A DNA stretch of 64,000 nucleotides from Cryoendolithus antarcticus. Lineage: Eukaryota > Ascomycota > Dothideomycetes > Cladosporiales > Cladosporiaceae. Location: contig NAJO01000013.1 of assembly GCA_002077065.1 (NCBI GenBank), forward strand, positions 1,021,140-1,085,139, given 5' to 3'. This document shows, piece after piece, positions 24,058 through 33,582 of this stretch. Below the pieces are notes generated by a model. The model had not been told where the DNA came from and searched no databases. It worked only from the letters and a program-made list of their open reading frames with translations. A program made the translations under genes and the position numbers. How positions within the stretch are numbered: the stretch's first letter is position 1; every line of letters begins with the position of its first letter.

Positions 24058-24493
24058 TCATGTCTTGGTGCGCGCGCGGTCCGAAACACTGATTGCGCGA
24101 GGCTGAACTTGAGAGAAAGTTGGAATGTCAGAGGATGGACCAGAATGATCGGGTAGCCGAACGCTACGGATATTTCGGCGCGGAGATGGACGAGAGTTGG
24201 GGCGCAAGCGGATGAAATTGCAAGAAACGGCGAACTTGGGTAAGACAGTAAGTTTTGGGATCTGATTGATTGATGATGGATTTCTAATATCAACGGCGTG
24301 ATAGCGATATGGTGGCAAGTCACCAGGAGGCTCCAGTGATGCCTAATCCAAAGTCTCCGTCAAAGAAAGGTGCAATAACCGCACCCAAGAAGCGCCAGCC
24401 GCCGAACCAACACAGATACCCTTTTTCAACGAGCGCTACAGAATCTTTATTTCTTAGCACTATTGACGAGGCCGTCCTGCCGCCTCGTCATCG
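24058..24493. promoter_or_regulatory. Divergent promoter region TF / 7-TM protein
   Basis: 436 bp between two outward-facing starts. No feature other than this shared promoter role is supported. Confidence 0.35.
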
Positions 24494-25543
24494 ATGGCAA
24501 GCCCTTCAAGCTTCCCCCAGCGTGTTAGTATTCACCCTCAGAAGCCTGATCAATCACACTGACTGCCGGAGAGCCACCGTATGCGCAAGATACCGCCAGC
24601 GTTGGTGGAGTACCCAACAAGACCCTCGATGTACCCGTGACGGCCGTCTTCCTCTTCGTATACTTTTGCCTTGCGGCCACGAACATAACGATCTTCCGAC
24701 TCAATCAACGCAGAAATCACAAGTTCATCATCTCTGGACTACTCGGAGGGTTTTGCAACGTACGGACAATCACCTGCTCTCTGCGCATCGCTTGGGCATA
24801 CAATCTCGACAATGTCAGTCTTGTGATCGCAGCAGAGATCCTCTTAAACGCTGGAACTCTTCTCATCTATTTCGTCAACGTGGCCTTCGCACAACGTATC
24901 CTGAGGGCGAAGCAACCAGGGATCGGCTGGAAGCGTTGGTTGAGCGTTGCAATCAAAAGCCTATACGCTGTGATCGGAGTCGTTCTCGTCATGACCATTT
25001 CGACCCTCGTTCTGAGTTTCTATACGCTCAATCAGCACACTCGCAACGTCTGTCGGGACGTTTACCTGTTCGCGACCAGTTACCTTCTGTTCACCGCAAT
25101 ATTACCCATCGCCCTCTTGCTATCCGCCTATCTGCCCAAGCGCTCTCCTCACGCCGAGCAGTTCGGCCATGGGACTACCGAGCTCAAGACGCTCATCTTG
25201 GTTGTGACGAGCTCACTTGGTATCATCATTGCTGGATTCCGAGCTGGCACCACATATATGACACCTAGGTCGGTAACGACACCGGCATGGTACGTAGGCA
25301 TATCCAATTCGTGCAGACGTTTAATGACATTTTGACCGGCTCAGGTACGACTCAAAAGCCTCCTTCTACTGCTTCGACTTCGTACCGGAAGTCCTGGTCC
25401 TGCTACTATTCGTCATCGCGCGCGTAGACTTGCTCTTCATAGTGCCCGGTGACAGCAGTAAAACTCACTGCTACAGTCAGTCCAGAGGTGTAGAGGAGCA
25501 GAACGATTTAAAGGAGTCCGTTGAGTCGGGAGTGTCGGGATGA
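24494..25543 (+). CDS. 7-TM integral membrane protein, fungal DUF3112-type
   Basis: Model join(24494..24521,24572..25289,25345..25543), 314 aa. The short first exon (MASPSSFPQ) is joined by a 50-nt intron with a weak GTGTTA donor but a good CTGAC branch site. This restores GGVPNKTLDVPVTAVFLFVY, the usual start of the family. Seven hydrophobic segments follow, with the family landmarks RIAWAYNLDNVSLVIAAEI, FAQRILRAKQPGIGW, GFRAGTTYMTPR and PAWYDSKASFYCFDFVPEV, and a short polar tail. Such proteins are often labelled family-C-like GPCR or DUF3112; the function is not established. Confidence 0.75.
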
Positions 25544-26127
25544 GGTAGAAGAACACGAGCACTACGTAACAAGTCGATCGACGCGCACTGCATCTGCAGA
25601 GTCACCAAGCAGGTTTCACTATCACGGCCACCGTCGGCGATGTTGACGTATGTGATATGGCAGACTCATCGCTTGAATGGTGTCCTACAGCGAAGACCGT
25701 ACAGTATGTGCAATCGATTTTGAGTTGTAGGGTTGCCAATAGGAACGAACCAGGTACGTGTTCCGGTATGTGATAAAGCAGCGTGACGCTGGTCGAACAT
25801 TGTAAGTTGATGAGCATGGCACATGACGTAGATTCCTCTCGTTGATTGTGTATTCCTCCGAAATTCTGCCGCGCGGAGCCGAGAATGGACGAAAGTTGAA
25901 CGTTCATGGCCCGACGCACGCTGCAGGCGGCTCATCAGACCAAGTGTACCAACTTCTCCGTCGTTGATTGCTAATAGCACGCGGTGGCTGACGAACCCAT
26001 CAGTCGTAGATCCCGGCGTTAAGATGAGGGTGCTTCACCCCATATGTAGTGATACTGCTTCGAATCGAGTGAAAGTCAAAGATCTCATTCCATAGCGGAA
26101 GCATCAGGTCCACTAGGAGTCAACAAC
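25544..26127. other. Intergenic, upstream of the cupin gene
   Basis: 584 bp. Short antisense frames only; no conserved protein or RNA recognised. Confidence 0.4.
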
Positions 26128-26691
26128 ATGGCAGCCCTCTCCCCCAACGATAAGTCTGGGTTCTCAGCACCAAGCCGACACATCACCACACACGACGAGA
26201 AAGGAGTCTCTAAATTCCTACCTGACGATGTCATCTCGGCGAACCCTTCATGGGGGCAATTTTCGCCGCATATATTCGGCACCTTGCTGTGGGGCACAGT
26301 CACGTCGCCGGCGAAGATGAGCGATGAGGCGGACGTGGTGGCGTTCACGTCGGGAACGCTCAACCCCTCCGACATCGTCACGAGAAATGGGACCAACATG
26401 CGCATCTTCGACTTCGCGCCCGGCTTCAAGAGCGAAATGCACCGTACGAATAGCGTCGACTACAGTATCGTCCTTCTCGGTTCCATCGAGAATCAAGTGG
26501 ATGACGGCGATGTTCGAGTGGGTAAGCCTGGGGATGTCTTCATTCAGCGAGGCACGAATCATCTGTGGCGGAACCCGAGTGAGACGGAATGGACCCGCAT
26601 GGCCTTCTTCGTGGTGGCGGCAGACCCGGTGGTGGTGGGTGGTAAGGAGCTCGAGACGACAACGTCGGTCGAGTCAACGGGGGAGAAGTGA
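26128..26691 (+). CDS. Small cupin-domain protein
   Basis: Single exon, 187 aa. The C-terminal half is a single beta-barrel cupin: FDFAPGFKSEMHRTNSVDY is the first motif with its His, and GKPGDVFIQRGTNHLWRN is the second with its His. The N-terminal half (GFSAPSRHITTHDEKG, FGTLLWGTVTSPAKM) is typical of fungal cupins found near oxidoreductases. The substrate cannot be told from sequence. It lies between the 7-TM protein gene and a convergent dehydrogenase gene. Confidence 0.75.
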   Translation: MAALSPNDKSGFSAPSRHITTHDEKGVSKFLPDDVISANPSWGQFSPHIFGTLLWGTVTSPAKMSDEADVVAFTSGTLNPSDIVTRNGTNMRIFDFAPGFKSEMHRTNSVDYSIVLLGSIENQVDDGDVRVGKPGDVFIQRGTNHLWRNPSETEWTRMAFFVVAADPVVVGGKELETTTSVESTGEK

Positions 26692-27109
26692 TGTCTTGTC
26701 AGAGGATGCGTCAATAGTTGCTCTGGTCTCCAGGCAGTGGAATGTCATTAGAAGTGGGCTTGAGATGATATGTTAATCCTTAGTACCGAGATGTGTCTGG
26801 GACAATCAAACACCCTTGCCAGCGATCAATTCGTGGCAATCTCTCTGCATCCAGGATACCTTACCTCACGTCTCACAAGAATACTCCATCTACCCCATAC
26901 TGCAGCATCTAAGCAAATCGTAGGCAGGGGTACATTTGACACTCCCGCAGCTCTGCATAAGCACTTCAGCCACAAGTCGTCGACTTGCTACAGCCACGCC
27001 GCAGGCAGTGAGCGTAGTTTGCTTCTCCGTCCAACCACTCGAGCACAGTCCAACTATGTGCTTCTGCATGGACATCTTCGACTTCCGCATCTCTAATCTC
27101 AGACCTGTT
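26692..27109. other. Convergent intergenic region, cupin / SDR
   Basis: 418 bp between two 3' ends; no gene supported. Confidence 0.4.
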
Positions 27110-28167
27110 TCACATTGGAACTCCATTCAGTCCACAGGTGAGCAACATCGAGTTCTCGATCTCGCTTGACCTTGCGACCAGCTCGTCCACATCCCAATTC
27201 GCCCAGACGATCTTGTTCTTGAGGAACCTGGCCTCTGGCGATGCCAACCAGACGCAGAAGTGACCAGGCAACTCAGCTGTTCGTTGTCATCAGCGAGCTC
27301 TCATACTGGCCATCTACTTGTAAGCAACTTGCCTGAGTCGGGCGCTTTGACTCCCATCTGCGCGCTCATATTCGTAGCAACCGTACCAGGCTGCATGCTC
27401 ACAATGTGGAATCTGGGGTTCTCCGCCGCGAAGTAGTCCATCATCTTCAGCGTGGCGGCCTTACCGACTGCATAGGCGCTCGCGCCCGGCAGTGGAGCAA
27501 TGTGTGCCGCAGCGGCCGTTATGCTGATGATCGTAGCATTCGGTGGAGCCAGCGGGAGGAAAGCATGAACAGTGTTGAAGGTCGAGAGCACGTTGATGCT
27601 GAAACCGATTGTGAACTCGTCGGCTTCGTAGCCTGCGAGAGGTCCAATAGCTGGCAGGACAGCTGCATTACACACGAGGATGTCGATCTTTCTGATTTGG
27701 GCCAGAATGGATCGGAGCGCTCTGTCAACCTCCTCACGCTTGAGCAGATCGGCTATCTCGTAACCAACAACGGAGGCGGCATTTGTAGCGGCAGCTCTGA
27801 TGTCGGCCACAGCGGCTATAAGACGACCGTCGTGACGTCCGAGAATCGATACTGACTGTGCGCCAGCTTGAGCGAAACCTATTGCGATTGCTTTTCCAAT
27901 TCCTACACTCATGCACGGTCAAGTCAGCTAGCTGGTCTCAAGGTGCTACAACACAATGCGGATCTTCCCCATTGAGAAAGTGAATTTCGCACCTGTGCCT
28001 CCTCCAGTCACGACGACGTTCTTGCCATTGGCAGAGAGCGCAGGCCGAGAAGGTGAAATTCTGTCATAAGCCTCGTGGTGTACATGATTTGTGAAGTACA
28101 CCTTGATAGGGACCCTGACTCTCGCCGTGGCGCCTGAATCTGAGCGCAATGACATCTCACTCTCCAT
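27110..28167 (-). CDS. Short-chain dehydrogenase/reductase (NAD(P)-dependent)
   Basis: Model complement(join(27110..27276,27333..27902,27993..28167)), 303 aa. Joining exons 1 and 2 gives VVVTGGGTGIGKAIAIGF, the Rossmann TGxxxGIG motif. ILVCNAAV is the NAG-type motif, ISITAAAAH the catalytic Ser strand, and YAVGKAA the YxxxK site; SMQPGTVATNM follows. Exon 3 supplies the substrate-side end (LPGHFCVWLASPEARFLK, WANWDVDEL). The second intron is best read with a GC donor (AG|GCAAGT, 56 nt); a GT donor 21 nt downstream would give an unusually short 41-nt intron. The long N-terminal leader before the Rossmann fold is unusual. The substrate is unknown. Confidence 0.8.
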
Positions 28168-29013
28168 AGCTTGAAGACTGTGCGAAGTATGGTCCCCCGG
28201 GTAAGTGCGGTGTTGGAGAGCTAACGCACGAGATCGTGCTATCGCATTACATTTGTAACCTCTGAGATCGTATTGCCACTAGAGCCGCACGTGGAGCGTC
28301 TGTCAGTCAAGCTGATATGCCATGACTCGTCCGGCCTACCACTCAAACGCAACGGATCTGGTTCTCCCAAGCGATGGCCAGATTCGCCTTTGATCTTATC
28401 AACCGCAGCGTACGGTCCGGCTCGACTGCATGCCGGACCCGAGAATGGACGAAGGTGCGTCGGCTAGTCTTGAATCGACTTCGTCAACAGACCGACAATC
28501 CTCTCAGAGGTACCTTCGCATGCAAACTTGTCTACACCTCCTAGATATACTGTGGAAGTGATGGAGAGCTTGCACTTGTTCCTCCGAAGGACCCATCATA
28601 CTGCTGTCCTCAATTAGGCATTCAAGTTCTTAGCGTCAGGACTCCGACTATAGCATAAGCCGCAGCTGATGCGTGCGTTCGAAGACGATCTTATGCATGC
28701 AAACACGAGCCATTTGGATTTGGCTTTGGCTTTACGTTTGGTGTCCTGGATAGTCCATAGCCTGGCCAACAGTCACACATGCCAGTGCGTGATAGCTCGT
28801 TGCACGGTCCCGCAACATCCACCAATACGGCTGTTTCCTGCCTGTCGACATGTCGAACGAAGAGCGACTTGCTTGGGCATCTGGCTCGTGTGACGCCCCC
28901 TAGCGATGTTTGCTACAACAATTAGGCAGAACCTGTGTTGATGGCTTTCGTAATCGCTCCAGGCGTAAGCAAATCAAGACCACGACCAGCTGGGGGCATT
29001 ACAGTCAGTCAGA
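28168..29013. other. Intergenic spacer upstream of copy E
   Basis: 846 bp between the SDR start and copy E. No conserved frame or protease exon was found. The minus-strand side carries the SDR promoter, the other side the copy E promoter. Confidence 0.4.
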
Positions 29014-30713
29014 ATGCTCCCCAATCGTCGACGGTCGACACTTTTTGTGGTTGTAGTCGTCGCCTTCTTGCTCCTGGTGCGACACATGCGAGCCGGCAAA
29101 GTCGAGATTGGAAGCCCTCTGGGAAGTGCGAATGCAAGCCCCATGACGATACCCGCGACTCTCCCCGCACGACTGCTGTCCGCACGCAACGCGGCCACAA
29201 AATGATTCCTGAGCATCATGACCCCTTCCGAGTGGGCTGCAGTCGGGGGCAAACCGAGCGGGGCGGCAACAGGCTCATATAGATCCCAAATACCATGGAA
29301 AGGTGAGCGCAATGCATGGCTTTGGGAGCGTACTCTGCTGACTTATACGTTGGGACAGGTTGTGAATCTTCTTTGGATCGCCCCACCATACCGGTCTGCT
29401 TTGCAGATCAGAGATCACTCCTTCTGTTGTCCGACATCTTTGCCGAAGCGGTAGCGTTCTGTAAGTCAGCTCCATGGGCAGAGTGAACCATTGACATCAG
29501 CATGTCACTGACAACCATCGAAGGGACGCCAGCGCGGCGTGCTTGCTGGAGGGTCGGCACTTGACATCTCTGCAGCTCCCCCTTGCCGGGACTCCAAGTG
29601 TCTCTGCAACAAGGCGGGCATTGACAGCATGAAGACTCTCAAAATCATATACATTGATCCCAACGGGCCGTAAATTCGCAAACCCAACGGGCCTCCAGTC
29701 AATAGTCGTTGTAGGATAGGTTTCCAGTCCGGCGACCAAGTGGAGTGGATGAAGAAGCTACATTTCCGGCCACAGAGTATGACCTGGAAAGCTGCGTCAT
29801 CTAGCAATGCCGACAAAGAGTGGTACAGAGGATATGACAGAGTGACATTCGCACATGAATTGGGTCATGCAATGGGCCTCAAACACAAGCATCAAAGACC
29901 TGGCGCCCATGATCTTCTCGCAGGTGCTACTGCACCGTTGCAGTTCCATCCGGAACATACACCTGGTTTCTTCGACGTGATGAACAAAGTCACTAGTGCG
30001 AGCGATACAGCGTTCCACGGATTGCTGCCCGTGGCACGGGTACTCAAACTGTAGGCTGCTTCTACACCGCGAGTAGCTTAGACACCAACGTCTGCGAAGA
30101 TTCTAAGACAGAGACATGATGAAGAAGTACTAGAAAGGTACGGCATGACATAAAGCGCAGCCACTGAGTCAGACTGATCATTCCAGATGCACGGCCCTGG
30201 ACAGTAGAAGACCACGCCTTTACCTTGCCAGGCATCAACTCACAGTGGGGAGGCGATTTCGACTTCAACAGTTTCATGCTATACAGCGGTTGGCAGGGCG
30301 TACAGTGAGTCGGCCGCAGTGGCAATGAGCTCCTCCCAATTGACATACTGACAGCACCGTCCGTTAGGCCAATAGAAGGACTTTCTCACGATGAGATTAT
30401 GCAAAAGGCTGATGGAAGTCCCGTGTACATGTGTGGTGTTAGAGAATGGCCTAATTGTTCTCGACCTTCACCGGGAGACACAGCTAGAATCGCAGCGCTA
30501 TACCCTAGGTCAAGCACGACGACTGCATTGCCTGCTCTAACTTCGGGGTCGGAGTTCAGACCGATGAGGGTCGGAGTCGGAGTTGTGACAGTCACTGTAC
30601 GGCCTCATCCACTTTCAACAACATCGCCAGATTCAGTCACTAGCAACAAAAGTGCATTCGAGGGTTATCCGGACGGCTTCTTCGACAACCTCGATTTTCG
30701 AACCAAGTGGTAA
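29014..30713 (+). pseudogene. Astacin-like metallopeptidase copy E, pseudogene
   Basis: Exon 1 (29014-29302) has a strong hydrophobic leader (STLFVVVVVAFLLLV) but a TGA at 29203-29205, just before FLSIMTPSEWAAVGGKPSG. Exon 2 (29359-29460, 102 nt) is intact with IPVCFADQ. Exon 3 shifts frame near 29535 before CLCNKAGIDSMKTLK and then contains a 45-nt intron-like insert (29670-29714). The zinc site HELGHAMGLKHKHQRPGAHD keeps all ligands. Exon 4 reads with two stops, one in place of the conserved Trp. The Met-turn (FDFNSFMLYSG) and C-terminal module (PMRVGVGVVTVTVRPHP) are in good condition. Several independent lesions make this a pseudogene. Confidence 0.8.
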
Positions 30714-31263
30714 GAGTACACCCGCAAAGAAAGCAGAACCGGAGGGCTCGTGATGCTGACCCAGAGACCGCAGGATTACATCGAAGACGCTTTTGGGGCG
30801 TCCAGCGTTGATGAGAAGCAGTAGCTCACGGGCGGGATTGGGTTTTGATGATATCTGGACATGATTTGCCTGGCCATAGTGATGAATGAGTAAGCTGCTC
30901 GCTTGAACGGTCCAAGCACGCTGAGCGCTCGTTTGGTGCTTGCTTCTCAACCAGCCTGTTGCTGATAGAGGGGGTCCCGATGACCAGGACACTGAAGTAC
31001 ACCCACTGCATGACGCGGGCAGATCTAAATGCACTTGGAAGCCCGGGATTCGGCAGAGCGGTTGAGCGCTACGGATGCTGGTCGATGGCGCTCAACCGGA
31101 TAGATCATAGGTGTCCTATATTCTCGTGCGTGCATGGCCGGCCTACGTGCCAATGTGTGCTAGAGGTGACAAACATTGTCGTGCCAGACTTTCTTTCAGG
31201 AATAGAGACCTAAATCGAGGTAGCACTGTTGAAACACCAAGACATGACTGTAATTTGCCCGCC
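30714..31263. other. Spacer between copies E and F
   Basis: 550 bp; no gene supported. Presumed promoter of copy F. Confidence 0.4.
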
Positions 31264-33085
31264 ATGCCATCGAGATCAAAGTGGCCGACCGCGATCATTA
31301 TCTGCGCCGCACTGCTGCTCTTCATCGCAGCACCCGCAAGTTACGAGCAACACCACAGTCCGGGATCTCCTCCCACACGAACGATCGATAGTTCGACATG
31401 GCATTGGATTGGACTTGAGCGCAGAATGCGCACCAGTCGTTTGCCTGACAAGCGCTGGTCGAGCATCATGACGACCGCCGAATGGAATGCCGCAGTGGGG
31501 AAGCCTGGAGGCGCTGAGAAGGGCTTCAGATACCAGAGGCTGTGGCCACGTGAACTCCAGCTATCGAGTCGCTCACACGCTGAACCTCCGTGCTAACTTG
31601 CTGACAGCTTGTGCGCCGGGATCTGATCGCAGTACGATGCCAATCTGTTTTATGGACCAGAATTCATATGATGAGCTGTACGAGATGTTCAGCCAGGCAC
31701 TCGCCTTCTGTACGTACAAAGCATTCCGCTGAGCCCTCCCCCTGCGGAACTTCTTGGGAGCAAGGCACTGATCACCGTCTAGGGGCACCGGCGTTGCGCG
31801 TCGGAGGAGGCTCGTCGCTGGACATCATTCCTGCACCTCCCTGTACAGGATATAAGTGCTTCTGCAGCACACAAGGCGTGGATCCTCTGAATACACTCAA
31901 AATATCCGTGCTTGCGCGGGACAGCGACGTGGATAGCGCGACGAGCGTCGGGTTCTCATGGACTGGTATACACCCATGGTTGAATACCTTAGAATTCTAC
32001 CCGGAGGGCCGTGAGCCTTATACCAAACCGGATGCTGCAAACAGGGCAGCTTGGTACAAAGAAGCGAATAGGGTGACCTTCGCGCACGAGCTCGGACATG
32101 CGATAGGGCTGTACCACGAGCAACAGAGACCTGACTCATATGACAAGCTCGCTGGTCAGAGTGCGCCTCTAGAGTTCCGCCCTTGGTTTGTCCCAGGATA
32201 TGCGGATGCTCTGAAAAAGGTGGCTGGTGCCAACGAACCCATATTCAAGGGCCTTGCTCCTGTAGCTAAGTTGCTCAAAGTGTGAGCACTCATAGCACAC
32301 AATTCCGTGATAAGCGGAACCAAAGCTGATAAGATTGCAGGATCGCAGATGTCCGCTTGCAGTCGATTTATTGGGAAGGTACGATGCGCACTTTCCTCCG
32401 TAGGCTGATACACTAAGCTCACTTTACACTAGATGCTGGAGACTGGGTGGTTGAGTACCATGAGAACGCCCCCGAGGGACAGAGCGTACGATCGGGAGGT
32501 CCATTTGACTTCTATAGCATCATGCTATACAGCGGCACCACAGGGAACGAGTAAGTCAGCGTAACAATAGGCCGCGCAGGGACCGGACCAATACTAATTT
32601 AGGCATACACCAGTGTACCAGAAGGGCAACCCAGAGAAGAGATCTACCGCAAACGTAATGGCGATCCAGTCTATAAGTGTGGGTTCAAGGATCCCAAGTT
32701 CTGCCAAGGACCATCGTCCGGAGACGTCTCGAGAGTCGCCCAGCTGTACCCAACAATGACTGGCACGCCATCAAGACCGAGTACTGCATCCCGCCTGACC
32801 GATGCACCATCAAAGCCGAGTACTACATCTCGCTTGCCATATGGGCCGATGAGAGTGATCGTCGAAGGTGTCACTGTGACCGTGAGGCCGACACCAACAA
32901 GCATGCCGTCTGCAGCGGAGGAGAAGAATGCAACAGACTTCCGAGGGTTTCCGGACGACTACTTCAAGCAGCGGCGACCTCGAAGGCGGCCGGTCAGTGT
33001 TTGCACTTTCACATCATCTGAACTGGAGACGTACGCTGACCATGTCCAGGACTACGTGATTCCTACTCCCAAGGCGGGCACGTGA
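31264..33085 (+). CDS. Secreted astacin-like (M12A) zinc metallopeptidase, copy F, intact
   Basis: Model join(31264..31549,31608..31709,31783..32281,32341..32378,32433..32550,32614..32992,33050..33085), 485 aa, intron phases 1,1,2,1,2,0. The signal peptide is PTAIIICAALLLFIAAPASY. The pro-like region holds MTTAEWNAAVGKPGGAEKG, and exon 2 CAPGSDRSTMPICF. The catalytic exon has PPCTGYKCFCSTQGVDP and the zinc site HELGHAIGLYHEQQRPDSYD. Exon 5 gives the Met-turn YSIMLYSG. CGFKDPKFCQGPSSGDVSRV and AQLYP end the peptidase domain; the C-terminal module is PMRVIVEGVTVTVRPTP. The last 57-nt intron is a multiple of three and open, so it might be retained. All catalytic residues are present. Confidence 0.87.
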
Positions 33086-33582
33086 GTCAAAACCGGAGGA
33101 CAACATTGAATGCCAGCCGGACCTTGATAAATATTCGGGGGAGGCATTCCCAGTGGAGAAAACCAGATGATCAGGCCAAGACGGAAGTTTGTCAACCCGC
33201 TGAAGATGACCGTCGATCGTGATTGGACCGCGGGATGCTGGATCGAACGAAATCGCCAGCAAATATGCTCCCATCACTGCTTCACTTCCCAATTGTCATC
33301 TCTGCATTTCCATGAAGCACATCTAGGAAGCCTATGACAGCCGGATTCACATGCGTCCAGGTATAAAGTTGTGGAACGTATCTGCATGCACGACCGTTGA
33401 TAGTCCGTTTCTTTGTGAGCAAGCATTACCATGCCATCTCTCATCATATGCCACGAATTTGCTTCGCTGGCGGTGTTTGCCTAGGCCAAGACAGTCGTCA
33501 TGGATCCGAGCTGAGCTGTGACCGGAACTGCTTCGAAAAACCTTTCCATCAGCACGTACCACCCCCTCCGAAGTCGACCAGT
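33086..33582. other. Spacer between copies F and G
   Basis: 497 bp; no gene supported. Presumed promoter of copy G. Confidence 0.4.

Noticed and set aside
21723..28167. Regulator, membrane protein, cupin and SDR as a secondary-metabolite cluster
   Set aside because: No polyketide synthase, NRPS, terpene cyclase or similar backbone gene is present in or beside the block.
25875..28455. Shared 15-mer CCGAGAATGGACGAA near 25879 and 28434
   Set aside because: A match of this length is expected about once or twice by chance in 64 kb, and the flanks do not align.
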